DNA from: Chrysogorgia sp. JL179-B06
Lineage: Eukaryota > Cnidaria > Anthozoa > Scleralcyonacea > Chrysogorgiidae
Length of the DNA stretch: 64,000 bases
NCBI GenBank assembly: GCA_035772405.1
Contig: JAYKKM010000175.1
Location: 824,501 to 888,500, forward strand
Direction of reading: 5' to 3'
In this document: piece after piece, positions 31,534-43,197 of the stretch
Position numbering within the stretch: position 1 is the stretch's first letter
Layout: each line of letters opens with the position of its first letter
Notes under the pieces: generated by a model
Databases searched by the model: none
What the model was told of the DNA's origin: nothing
The model's input: only the letters and a program-made list of their open reading frames with translations
Position numbers and translations under genes: made by a program

Positions 31534-31650
31534 GAGCCCATTCCTAACATTGGTAAAACGAGTCCATTCCGTGCGAGCATGGGTATAGCATTCCCATTCC
31601 GAGTATGGGCATAACGAGCCCATTCATAGCATGAGTATGGCGACCTCATT
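31534..31650. repeat. Tandem units of about 36 bp
   Basis: The pattern ACGAGCCCATTC-x-AGCATGGGTAT repeats three to four times with substitutions. Confidence 0.6.
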
Positions 31651-32195
31651 AATACACGAAACATGGTTAAAGAGTCGGTTGGGTGACCAGACCTATATGG
31701 TTCGACAAGACTGGAAAGGGTGCTTGGAGGCTGAGAACTCCACAGACATGAGTTATCAGATTGGTGATCGGATCAAGACCAACAGGCTCAGTCAACCTGA
31801 TCCTACTCCAAGCAACTAGGACAACAGCACACATCAGCCAGCATCAACCAGTCGGTCTGCCTGTCACCCAACCATCCAAACGGGTAAGTATAAATGTGGC
31901 GCTGGTGATCACACACATGATCGACGTATGGTTTAATGATGAATATCATAATATAGGCGGATACTAAAAAAGATCGTCCAGAAGACGATTGCTTGCCGCT
32001 GACCTGGATAAATAGCGTGCTCACCCTTGCGCGTAACTCGTACTCAGTCTCTTTGTTTGTCCATTTCCGGGGGTGTGAGAAGTAGCAGCCAAACTGCGCA
32101 TGTTCTATTCGCACGCTGCCAGGACCTTACCATTTTGGGTTACAGTCCCTGCTGCGCATGTTCGGGGTTTGTTTATGTTTTATTCATGCTTCATT
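31651..32195. other. Non-coding stretch with one repeat module
   Basis: Bases 31978-32030 (AGAAGACGATTGCTTGCCGC ... GATAAATAGCGTG) are another copy of the module seen near 28045 and 30875. The rest shows no gene. Confidence 0.5.
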
Positions 32196-32196
32196 G

Positions 32197-32262
32197 AACC
32201 CGCGACCCTGCATGCGATGCTAGTGCAGTGCACTGAGCTACGGAAGCCGTTGCCGAGAGCCA
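32197..32262 (-). mobile_element. SINE head, reverse copy
   Basis: The tRNA-like head is inverted (GAACCCGCGACCCTGC ... CTGAGCTACGGAAGCCG). It abuts the forward copy and forms a nearly perfect palindrome with it. Confidence 0.8.
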
Positions 32263-32265
32263 GGC

Positions 32266-32460
32266 CCTCGGCAACGGCTTCCGTAGCTCAGTGGTCAGAG
32301 CACTGCACTAGCCTCGCAGGGTCGCGGGTTCAATTCCAGCCGGAAGGCCTTGAAGTTGCATTTTTCGCAACTGGTCACGCTTTGGTCTTAAAATGTATGT
32401 ATTACTCGAAATTTTCCTTCACCATAAATCCTTTCAACATGTAGTTTGATCGAGTGAAAT
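32266..32460 (+). mobile_element. tRNA-derived SINE, forward copy
   Basis: GGCTTCCG-TAGCTCAGTGG (A-box 32284-32294) and GGTTCAATTCC (B-box 32328-32338) form a tRNA-like head with closing GGAAGGCC, the internal polymerase III promoter of a SINE. The tail has GTTGCATTTTTCGCAACTGG and CTTCACCATAAATCC. The T-stem has a mismatch and the anticodon region is irregular, so it is not a working tRNA gene. Confidence 0.85.
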
Positions 32461-32745
32461 GCCAAATATTACCTATAATATATCCAGAATCTTAGTCCCG
32501 GCATTACCACCACCATATATACAGAACTCGTGACTAGGCTCTCGGCAACGGCTTCCGTAGCTTAGCAGTCAGAGCACTGCACTAGCATCGCGGGTTAAAT
32601 TCCAGCCGGAAGGCCTTGAAGTTGCATTTTTCGCAACTGGTCCCGGTTTGGTCTTAAAATGTATGTGTTCCAACACTCGAAATTTTCCTTCACCATAAAT
32701 CCTTTCAACATTTGGTTTGATCGAGTGAAATGCCAAATATTGGTT
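32461..32745 (+). mobile_element. tRNA-derived SINE, second forward copy
   Basis: A full unit in tandem with the previous one. It has a decayed A-box (TAGCTTAGCAG, 32558) and B-box (GGTTAAATTCC, 32593), then the same tail ending in CCTTTCAACAT. Confidence 0.85.
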
Positions 32746-32869
32746 GATAAAATTTTGAAAGCTTATTCAATACACTTTCAAAAGAGTTATAGCTTGTACC
32801 ATGGTTGTGAATATTGATTAAGATCCACCCAATTTTTGAGGTGCACCCAATTTAGGCCGTTTTTCAGCA

Positions 32870-33816
32870 GGTAGTGAAAGAGTTCCAGGTTTTATACTAT
32901 TTCATAAAGGAGGTATAACAAGAGAGCTTTATGACTATATCATCACACATATGGAAACCGGATTATCAACATCAGAAATACAGGTCCTTTGGCAACAGAC
33001 GATGTTTGCTGCGTATGTGAGGAAGAAAGATGCACACGAGAACCGAATAAGAATGTATATTGCGCGCCATTTCTGAAGATACCTGTAACACTAATTTGAA
33101 AGAATCATTTACTTTTCCTCCATTCAATAACAAACACTTTAGACCAGGTGAGATGATAATCACAGCGTGCATTATACAGGAATATTTCGAAAATGAAATG
33201 TTGTATAGTCGAAGCATGTGTCAAATGACAGCCAGGAAATAGCTAAGTTGTGATCATACTTTTAAAGTTGCAGCGAACATTGGATTTTGGTGGAATAAAT
33301 CCTGGATCAAAGTATATGATACCCTCTTTCTTATCATGAATGAAAATGGTGCCGTCGTAACATGGATATTGTGCAAAGGAAACAGTTGATTACATATTTT
33401 TGGACAATTGTTGCCATTGGAGTAAGAAATTACAGCATATATTTCCCTTTGTACATGTTAAACTGGATACTTTTCATGCAATACAAAGAATTGTTAAAAA
33501 AATTCCAAAGAGAGGTCTGAAGGAATCCATTCTAAAATAAATGCGGCAAAATTTGAGGAATGATTTACGGCTTATCATAAGGTGTTCTGACAACAGAGGA
33601 AAAGTACGAACAATGCATACACCCTCAACTGAAATTATGATAAAGAATATTGATATGTTTATGAAACAATGGAGCTCTGTAAAAGTTGACAATGTGCTTG
33701 TCCTTCCTATTGCTGCTGTTAAAAGGATAGAAATTTACGGAAACATATAAATAAAGGATGTCTTTCAAATATCCCACCATCTGGTGGTACCCATCGTAAT
33801 GAAGTATTGCATAAAA
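32870..33816 (+). pseudogene. DDE-type transposase, first half (OTU-containing element)
   Basis: Minus a few breaks, the plus strand encodes a transposase: KGGITRELYDYI (about 32906), a stop near 33077, then another frame with a stop TAG at 33240-33242. It continues as CDHTFKVAANIG (probable first catalytic Asp), FLDNCCHW (second), VKLDTFHAIQRI, and finally SNIPPSGGTHRNEVLHK, where it is cut at 33816 by the 6-kb Academ-like insertion. The frame resumes at 39872. I cannot name the superfamily with confidence. The gene was already broken in several places. Confidence 0.7.
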
Positions 33817-34418
33817 TAGTCGATGAGCCAGACCTCAAAATCTTAACTTTTGGTACCACTTTGAGGGACTAAATCTCTTACTCGTTTTTGTAAAGACACA
33901 TGTCTATGGATGCTAAAAAACAATGATGGACCTGCAAGAGATGTAGCTAAAGGCAAAAATGGCAGCGCTTTTATCACCCTCCAGTTCAAAAATTCGCAGA
34001 AGGAGAAAAAGAGCATGTACCAATTTCATTGCGTTATAACTTCAGAACCGACACATTTACAGCCCATTTCATTAATTATATTAAACTGATGTTTTAAATA
34101 TTCTCTGTAGATATATTACTTAAGGTCTATTGTTGTCATTGTTTCCATGACAACCAAAATGTCAGTAACAAAGTAGGTGAAATAAAATATTTTGTTTATG
34201 TTCTTTATTGACCTTTTTGTTTTGTTTCCAGAGGCTGCAGTCATTTCTTAACTATGATCATGCTTATTTTCTTTAAAGAACAGTTCTCGTTTTACGCTAT
34301 TCAGATGATCAGTAATAATACATAACAGTGAAGGGAAACCTTGAAAGTATATGAACAAGAAGTAATAAACTATCTCAAACATGAGCCAGCCTCAGAACCT
34401 TATAGTGTTCTTATTTTC

Positions 34419-37400
34419 TTAACTTGATACATCTTCATCGTCTGAGCAATCTTCTGAAACAGAATCTTGCACTGTAGAGTTCTCTTCTTGCCAATTGTTG
34501 CAGTCTTGCAGTTTGCATGTGATGGTACATTTCAATCCATTGGCAAGGCACTGGCAATTTGGCAGTTTACAGACTGAGGTGCACTTGCAAGATAAGAACT
34601 CGATGATGACATCTGGGGCTGGTGATCCTGTCATCCAGCAAATTGCAAGTTTCCCATCTTCAATGCACCACCCATGACCACTTGGATTTGGAATCCTGGG
34701 ACGCTGTTCAAGAGCTCGGCGCCACACTCCAGACTGGTAGTTTGCACGAAGACTGCATGAAGAGACAATCTTCACAAGGAGGCAGCTGTCCTGATTCGAC
34801 CTCTCCTTTCTTTGCCCTGAACAATTGATACCGTAGCTCGTTTACAGTGGTAGACGGGCATCTGTAAGCATATAACTTACAGGTAAACTCTTGAAGCACG
34901 TCAAAGAGCTCTCTTGTCATTGACCATTCTTTACCCAGCTTGGTAAATGCTTCTTGGTACATCCTGTTCTTCTGCATTAGCTTCAAAGCACTGATCTTGC
35001 CTTTTCCTCCAAAAGCACTTACTGTGTCACATCCTGTGAAAGAATGCATTCCAGGAAGTGCACTGCACACGTCGTGACCAACAGCAGCAGCGACCTTCTG
35101 TACATCAACAAATCTTTCTCTGTTCTTGGTGCCACATTTGATGTACATCTGACAAGCAAACTTACGGATGAATGAAAGGCAAATGATAAGCACATCTGTG
35201 TCTTCAGACGCAATGATGATGGAACTAGACTCTTCTGCTGCATGTTTTGCATGTAGTAACATGCGCGTGTCTGCCTCCTCCTGTGTAGTGAACAAAGTGT
35301 CAACTTCACTTGAAGTGTCATTTGTCAGTTTGAAACATTTACCTTCACATGTAACGTACATGACTTTGTCTTGGAGCTTTGATCTTAATGCTTGTTTTTT
35401 CCAGTCTTGGGCCAGGAACTTGATTAAGTTGGTTTTACTTTTGGATGACAACAAAAGACGCCTCCACTGCTTTACCTTGTGGCCAGCGACAATGTTGCCG
35501 AAGAGAAGACCACTGTCTGACCCACGATTAACTCGCTCGACATTCTTTATGGACACGTCCGTGTAGACATCAAATGCCACGTCTATGCGATAGCTTCCTG
35601 ACCCAGCACGTAACGCTGACATGAAAAGTGCCTCTGAAAGTTCACCAAAAGTCTTATTATCTCCGTGAGCTTTTTGTACAAGGCTCATTCCATCAATAAT
35701 GAAAGCTGATGGTTGAGGAATGACTTCTGCTAATGAAACATTGTTCTCTAGCTTTCGTGCCAGGGTAGCTTTGTTTGTTTTCTTCAGGGTACCATCACAG
35801 TTGCCAAGCGACCATGGCAATGGCCCAAGTGGGTGAGCCAGAACTGAACTCATGTCCAACTTTCTGCTAGTAGCAATGAGGACCATGTGGCCAAATAACT
35901 TGTGGTCAGATTTGAGAATAGCGTCCTTGTTGGTACCTTTAACTACTCTTGCTTTGTTCACATCAGAAAATGTTTTTAATTTCTGCTTGGGAAGTGGATC
36001 ATGAAAAGCCTTCTTACTGCTTTCAATTCGGTTCGCTTGAAAGTGCTTGTATGCTGTGTCTCCAATTGTCTTGACTGTCAGAAGATCACTTGCAACATCA
36101 GAAGGGGCAGCAGTACCTGTTGAAAGGCTGATCAGCTCAGTCGGGTCGCCACTAAATGGATTAATCCATTCATTTTCCATCAAATCAACAAGTGATTGTA
36201 CATCTACTTCATCCTTTCGAATACGAGATGATTCCAGGTCATGATGGCTGATACCAGGTGGGCTGATATCAGTCAGTTCCCGTAGTTGTTTCATGCAAGT
36301 ACTTCTATACTCTGCTGTGAGATAATAGCGGCTCAATGCCGCCGGCTTGAGGCTGAATCCCTTCGTTCCTCCAGCTGTTTGTATGTCCTTGTTAACTGTT
36401 TCTTCAATGGTTTGGTCCACCGGAATCCTTCCAAAGGGATTCTGTCTGCCGATTTGCACAGAAAATCCTCCATTATCAAGCTGGTCATGGACATCTGGAT
36501 GATCAATTGAGAGACTGGTCATTTCGGCATAGTAAACGGATAGATAACGACTGTAATTGATTCTGTCGTACGCAAAACACCATGGCAGAACAGCACGGAT
36601 GGCATACAGATGAAGTAGCCAGTTTCCTTCTCTTGAAGATCTAATCATATGAAGAAGTGTCTCGACAATGTCAATGTACGACATCCAAAATTGTGCTAAA
36701 GGCCCCGCCTCAGATCTCAGGAATGAAAGATATTGCTGGAAGAGATCAAACAAATGGACAAAATGTGGATTGCGAAGAATGCCATCTAGGTTTTCTTGGG
36801 TGACTGACTGATTAAGATTGGCAACCAATGATCGCGTGTCATCCAACAAGGACTGCAACTCTGCTGCCTGGTTCCTTTCAAACCAACCGAGGAAACCTTT
36901 CCAAGCTAGTCTGTGAAGTGCGTCGTAGACTAGTTTGTGAAGGCGAATCCCTCGATTGTACTGTTTGCCATTCAAAACTCGATCTATGGAACCTTCTGCG
37001 ATGACTTCGGACTCAACAGCTAGATCACGTAGTCCTGCGTCAAGAAACCGTTTCCCAATAATTCCTAAGAAGTTGCAAATCGTGTGAAATACGCCCATCC
37101 TCAGTACAATTGGTTGAAACTTGTCGGGGTGTTTCCATGTGATGTCTGCTGCCTTCGCGTATAATGCTTGGTCAAAAACGCATACAATTCCCTTTAAATC
37201 AAAATATTTTTTATCTTGAGAACTTGTGTTAAGACTTCATTCACTGTGCTCATTGCTGTTGCCGGTGCGTTGATAGTCGGAAGATAACCTACTGTATCCT
37301 GGTTGACATGGGTTTGATCTCTCGTCAGGATGTTGAAGCCAGTCCACCCACAAACGTTTCTCTCGGTGGTGTTGATTTGTCGTGCCATACACCAAGTAAT

Positions 37401-39104
37401 GTTCTTCATCTGTGCTGTTTTGATGGCAGCACTGCAATCAATTGGCAGAGGTTTAATTGCTGGTGGACCAACGCGCTCGCCTGCATTAAAACTTGGCAGA
37501 ACAAACTCTACTTGGCCTATGCTTCTCTTCTTTTGTCTAGGTATCGTGACAGCAGGTTCTGGGCATGCTTCAACTGTATGTACCATTGGCTGAACCACTA
37601 TACCATTCACACGGTGAGATGTTCCACCTCCACTAAGTGTTTCCTCCAGTCGATCAATATTATCGAACGCTAATGTTGTAGGGACACCAGGATCTTGTGC
37701 TACAGCCAAGCACATATTACTTCCATGGGCTGTAAAAACACTTACTGGAAATGTGGAAGTGATTAAGCTGTTAAACCGGTTGGGCCATGGTGTTTCATAT
37801 TCAAAACTGGAGGAAATAGAAACTGAACTATGCCTACAAAAGCTTCAAAGTGGTGACGAAATGGGTCTCATCTTACCATCAAATATCTACCCACCACTTA
37901 CGGCAAACAGGCAGTCCTGGTAAACAGAATAGATAAACCTATTCATACGGGAGGTCAGGGGCTTATCTGTGTCACCTGCCACAAGGGTCTTCAGAAAGGC
38001 TGTTATGAAGGGAGTTAAAGGCAGATAATCCTTATCTAACTGTTGTGGTTGTGGAGGCCATCCAAGGTTTGCTTGTTCTTGGGATTTCTTGAGCTCATCT
38101 CGAATGAAAAGAGCTGCCTTTTGGACCAGCTTTAATGGATCGGAATTACCTTCCTTGAGGGACTTCAATTCTCCTTTCATTCTCATCTGCTCTGCTGCCA
38201 AAGTAGTGATCTTTAGATTATCAGGAATGACAAGGAGTTTTCCATTGTCATCAGGGAAAATCAACAGGCTCTTCGCGAATTCTCCCTCTAATTTACGGCG
38301 GATGTGCTTTTTAGTACTCGCTTGTATTTCCTCAACACCATTAGCTTCCATATAATGAACTAGTTTGGCTGTCAACTCTACCATAGTCATAACACGGGGG
38401 TTTGAGAACAAGTCATCCCTTATATTGGCAAACAACATCTGGTAGGCATCTTCTACAGCATCTGCATAAGTTCTGTCACCATCTGTCACTGTGATTTCAT
38501 TGTTGGATTGAATATTGTATTCCCTAGTGTAATCACGATAGCAGGTTTTGTGATAGTGAGCCTCAGCAGCAACTAATTCTCGAGAAGTGACTGCTAGTAA
38601 TTTATTGTCCATCTTAATAGTAGCCACAGCTCGTACTTTCTCATCTGCACGAAGTTCACTAGCTTGAATTAGTGGTTCTCTGGTGTGTGATCGTTTGATG
38701 TATTTGTTGCTCTTTTCACAAAAAATGCAGATCCTTTCATACACTCTGGAACTGCTGGAGGTTGGCTGCCGCTGCGAAGCACCTTGCTCTTCATTGAGGG
38801 AATCCTCTGTAGTGTTGGTTATTTTTGCGTGTAAACTGCGCAGTGCCTTCTTGTGCGTAAAAGCACTCCGACATTCGCGGTGATAAAAAATTTTAGGAAC
38901 AAATTCATCGGCCGTTGATAATTGTAGGATGGGTTGGAAGTCGTGTATTTCTGCAGCTCTTAAAAGAGTGATCCACGAAGAGTGGTCCCTTGGGTTCACA
39001 AGTTCTGCACGTGGAGCTTTTGAAGAGCATAGTATACATGCGAAATGTTCTGTTTCACCACGTGCTCTTTTTGGAGGCGTCTCACGCGAATCTACGCAAG
39101 ACAT
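34419..39104 (-). pseudogene. Academ-like transposase with XPG/FEN1-like nuclease region
   Basis: The N-terminal part (39104-37887) has two Cys/His modules (FACILC ... YHRECR; ICIFCEK ... YHKTCYRDY). The DDE-like core follows: FDNIDRLEETLSGGG (about 37650), VFDQALY (about 37160) and IEETVNKD (about 36400). Beyond it the residues match an XPG/FEN1 nuclease in order: FIIDGMSL (about 35700), VAFDVYTD (35575), EEADTRML (35275), ASEDTDVL (35200) and FTGCDTVSAFGGKGK (35025), the last like the FEN1 helix-hairpin region. A Cys-rich tail CKCTSVCKLPNCQC lies at about 34560. The copy is dead: a slip in a T6 run (37207-37212), a slip near 34740, and a 200-bp internal inversion. Some Academ elements are known to carry an XPG nuclease (AcademX); the superfamily name is from memory. 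Confidence 0.75.
37690..37893 (+). other. Micro-inversion inside the Academ-like transposase gene
   Basis: The flanking gene is read on the minus strand, but this segment codes on the plus strand: KHILLPWAVKTLTGN, then LGHGVSYSKLEEIETELCLQ and LILPSNIYPP. These belong between the QDCLFAVSGG end and the TTLAFDNID start of the flanking minus-strand pieces. About 200 bp have therefore flipped in place. Confidence 0.75.
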
Positions 39105-39868
39105 TTGCTGCTAGAAGGACATGACTATGCATTTAACAAAGAGAAATCATATTATTTCACCATTTATCAATTAACAAATTTTGCCATGAAACATTAATTG
39201 CTAGGTTTTCATTTTATCCATGAATTATGTGAACTTATATCAAGTATAAATAATATAATAAGTGGACTTGAGTTGCCCAAGAACATCACTAGTTTCATCT
39301 CTATGGTGTCTGGAAGTTCGTATATTTTCTATCGATAAAATTTCCAGTGTTTTCGGGCTCGTCAATTCACTAATTACATTGTTTTAAAACATTTTGTCTC
39401 AGAAACTCGTTAAAAACCCATTAACATGTTTACAACTTCAAGAAAGACTGATGTACTTACAGTTCTGGTTTCTTAAACGTTCCGCCATCTTGGATTCTGA
39501 GTAAATACGTTATGTAAGCGACACGAAATGTACTTTTATTATTATGTGCATTTTATGGCAAAAAATGGTAAATATTATGTGGATTTTTACATTATATGCT
39601 ATCATAATAGCTATAATTTACATATCCTCTTGACAAATCTACGAAATTTACGAAATTACATACAATTTGCTTAGAAATACCATTTTTGGCCGCCATCTTG
39701 GATTTTCATCCTTCTGGTGATATGAAACCTAGCTTTACTCTTGCTTAGCTACAAAGTGGACAAGTCCATCATAGTTTTTTGATATCTACTTATGATAAGT
39801 ATTAAAAAGAACCAGGTAACATCTAGTCCCTCGACATGGTACCAATAAACAGTCTGGCTCATCTACTA

Positions 39869-41553
39869 AAACCCTTAACAAGTCCATTGCGAACTCCAGA
39901 ATTGGCATTCAGCTAGCTGTAGCACTTCTGGGCATATTTTTCTACCGATGGAATGAGCAACGCGTGTCCAAAGAAAACAGGGAAAAGAAAACGACTGTGG
40001 TTAAACCTATTAGATTCTATGAAGATGCCAATGCTAACTACAAAGATGGGACATTCACTAAATGTTGTACAGTGTCTGGGAGTTTGTTACATGATTCCAG
40101 CAACCTTGCACTTGAAGTTACAGACAACATAATTCTAAAAAAATTAGAAGATACCCTTACTTTGACTGTTAATTCACCCGAAAATGAAAGCTCATCCGAT
40201 GGAATTGATTCTAGCAGTGACAGTGAAGATAATGGTAATGATGAAATTACCAATAATTCAGGAATTCCAGTACTTAAGAAAGATTAGTATTACTAATATC
40301 ATTCAACAAACAGCTGATATGGTTAGTATCTACAATCAACTGCCTGGAGTTCAATCTCAAAATTTGTTTAATCCACGTCATTGTGTTTGCTTTAAAAATG
40401 CATTGCATCTGCTGCATCAGTTGAGAAACTGTAGTGATCAGTTATTACTTCTGAACTCAGTACTTTCTACGCACGGCCTACAAAGGATTTGTGTACCGAC
40501 AGATGGAAATTGCTTTTTCACTTCAATAGCACATGGAATTCTCCAGCAAATTTTAAACAATACTCTAACAACAGCAGCCATACGTCACATGGAAAACCTT
40601 GGTCTCCTAAACATAGCTATTCCACAAATTGCTGAAATATTAAGGAAGTTAGTAGTTCATGAGTGGTTGTCATGTCCTGAAGAATATTCTCCTTTTCTCA
40701 CAAATGAAGCAACTACTTTCGCTGAAGAAGCAAATGCCTTCCTGCAAGATGGGTATTTTTCATCTTTCCTTGGCGACTGTATGCCCTTGGCAACAGCAAA
40801 TTTACTGGGCATCCCAATGATCATATATTCTGGCATGGAGAATTTTCCAGTAGTACCATTAATTCCTCGAGTGAGAACACTTAGTGCAGAATCATTAAAA
40901 CTAGCATATGATGCAACATTCTGTGGTGATTATGATGCATTACTATTGTTCAAGGAAATGATGCAACTGTTCTATCTACAGATACTATGAATACAACGAC
41001 TCCTTCAAATTTAGTTCCTTGTACATGTAGATGTGGACAAGGAGCCAAAAAGAAAAAGAAGACCTTTCTTTCCTGTCATGAATTTAAAAGTGGGTGTGGC
41101 CTTGTTTTCAGAAGGCTCTGGGCTGCAGTGTTAGTTGCAATTGTTTAAATTACAACAATGTATTTGGCAAACGAAGTCCATGCATTGATAGATACATTGG
41201 AAGTCACTGGAACTCGAAAACGAAGGAAGCATGAGATGAGTCCTCAGAATAGTTCTGGTAAGATGTATTGGGATAAAATTGGGGGAAACGGCATTAACCA
41301 TTAGACTCTATTTGAAGAAATTATTCTGTTACACATTCTGAATATATTTTCGTCAAAAGTGATGTTGACACCAGATGATATTTTCATTGAATTTAATGAA
41401 ATTGTTAAATTTGTTCAGAAGACAGAATTTTCAAAGTTACAAAAAGTAAATACAATCGACAAAAGCAAGCGAGTATTTGAAACTTTAGTAGAGGAGCAAG
41501 AAAAGTTGGAACTTACTGTAGAGTGGACTTGTAGAATGGTAAACAGGATGTAA
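39869..41553 (+). pseudogene. Second half of the interrupted transposase, with OTU protease-like region
   Basis: The frame resumes at 39872 (LNKSIANSRIGIQLAVALL) and runs to 40287. After a frameshift, 40259-40990 encodes an OTU-like region with the catalytic-Cys motif PTDGNCFF (about 40500). The usual GHYDA with the catalytic His reads GDYDA (about 40928), so this copy would be inactive. A Cys-rich stretch CTCRCGQG follows near 41023 and breaks up; a last frame ends at 41553. OTU domains are deubiquitinating cysteine proteases; their role in a transposon is unknown to me. Confidence 0.72.
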
Positions 41554-41599
41554 ATCATGAGTACTGTTTAGTTATATTTAGTTGTTTGTACTTCACTGT

Positions 41600-41700
41600 T
41601 TAACCCTTTCATGCCCAAGAGTGCTTTTAGTATTTTACTCTGGCTAACCTCAGACAATTTTACTCGTCAATTGGAAACCTCCTGCGTCATAAAGGGTTAA
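41600..41700. mobile_element. TTAA-flanked miniature inverted-repeat element
   Basis: TTAACCCTTTCATG at the left and CATAAAGGGTTAA at the right, about 100 bp apart. TTAA target sites fit piggyBac- or Kolobok-type mobilisation. Bases 41701-42020 hold no supported gene. Confidence 0.75.
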
Positions 41701-42022
41701 GAAACTATCTCGATTAAGGTTGTTAAATTATGGAAGATAAAATTATGGTTCTGTTAAAAATGTTCATGTGGATCCTACGTTACTATTTTGTTATCAAGAA
41801 CGTCTTGAATCTGCAGTTCATCACCACCTGATAAAATCAGGCAAATAATATATATAAGGCAATTACATGACAAATGGTGATGTGAACGACAATATATTTA
41901 ACCTATAGAAATATACAGTAATGTAGTGGCAGATCAAGGTGATAGGCTTGCCCTCATTTTGGCATAAATCAAATTTTGCTAAAAAACATTAAATACCACA
42001 TTGTTCATGAATTACACATGAA

Positions 42023-42715
42023 ATGCCATGTTGTTCAATGTTGCATCTGGTCTTCGATAAGCAAACTAAACTGGTTGGCTTTGTGGACCTCGGTGATCCA
42101 GATGTCAACTATGCTACATTAGATAATGTAGATGAACTAGTATCTCATGCTTTAGTTTTTTACATCAGGGGGTTGGCAACTGATTTAAAGTTCTGCCTTT
42201 CATTTTTCGCCACTCATGATGTCACCGCCCATCAACTAATGCCAATACAGAGAGCTGTTAGCATTCTTGAATACACTTGCAATCTATGGGTTATCTCTGC
42301 AACTGCTGATGGTGCCTCCAGTAACAGAAAGTTCTTCAGAATGCACAAATATTTACAGAAGGACCCTGTTGATAGTTTTATTGTTTACAAGACTGTAAAC
42401 ATTTTCAAACCACATCGCAACATCTACCTCTTCTCAGATGCACCCCATCTTTGAAGACTTGTCGAAATTGACTATATCACTCAGGTAGCGGATGCCATAC
42501 CCGAAATCTTTGGAACAATGGAAAGAGTCTACTTTGGGAGCATATTTCTAATATGTTCAGATTGGATTTGGAAGATGGTCTTCATTTGGCACCAAGACTC
42601 ATAACTGATCACATTTTGCTCACTTCCTACTCTGTCATGCCAGTCAAGCTTGCAGTTCAAGTATTGAGCAACACTGTATCAACTGCTCTTCGACACCTCA
42701 TGATACAAGTGAAAC
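42023..42715 (+). pseudogene. P-element-like (THAP9-type) transposase, middle part
   Basis: The plus strand encodes FDKQTKLVGFVDLGDPDVNY, FFATHDVTAHQLMP, ISATADGASSNRKFFRMH and NIYLFSDAPHL, in the order of P-element transposases and the THAP9 family. A stop follows at 42454. Another frame continues LEDGLHLAPRLITDHILLTS and VKLAVQVLSNTVS up to the hAT insertion at 42716. The N-terminal THAP DNA-binding domain is absent. The C-terminal part lies at 48089-48676. Confidence 0.8.
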
Positions 42716-43197
42716 CAGTAGCGAAGCTAGCGGTCATGCTAGTCATGCTCAGCATGACTAAACATTTCCTGAAAATATAGAGTTTTGTTTCCTTTTATTT
42801 ATTTGAAATCTCTCCTTTGAAAAGTGCGCATTTCGAAGAGCACAAGTAATAGTTCACGAATATTACGCGGATATTCTGGGTTTTCCCTTATCACTATCCG
42901 GCCCTCTTCGTTCCCAGGCTCTTTTGTTCAGCCTGGCGAACCGGCCCGAGTCGCTTGCTCCGCAGGCTAAAGCCTGGCCGCCTGAGCCCAAGTCATGCTC
43001 TTTGGGAATAGCATGACCAGCCATATGAACAGTCGTGCTTATTCTTGAAATATGATTGGTTGACGGCACTTGACGCATGCTCAGTTTGCCTATTTTGGAC
43101 AAGCTGGTCATGCTATTTTGGATGAGCATGACCATAGCCTGATAGCCCAAGCTTTCCGCCTGACTGCGCCAGCACCTCAAACTATCCTTGATTTATC

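Larger units (their letters stand above)
33817..39868 (-). mobile_element. Academ-like DNA transposon, 6,052 bp
   Basis: The ends TAGTCGATGAGCCAGAC (33817) and the complement of TAGTAGATGAGCCAGAC (to 39868) form terminal inverted repeats. AAA precedes and follows the element, and removing the element plus one AAA restores the interrupted transposase frame exactly (codons cat aaa acc ctt). A 3-bp duplication fits the Academ superfamily (3-4 bp). The single large gene is on the minus strand. Bases 33840-34400 and 39105-39830 inside it are non-coding. Confidence 0.8.

Noticed and set aside
31167..31664. Overlapping frames of 94-121 codons
   Set aside because: They lie on both strands over loosely repeated DNA, with no motif and no conserved pattern.
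32270..32350. Functional tRNA gene
   Set aside because: The T-stem has a mismatch, the anticodon region is irregular, and the sequence continues into a conserved SINE tail present in several copies.
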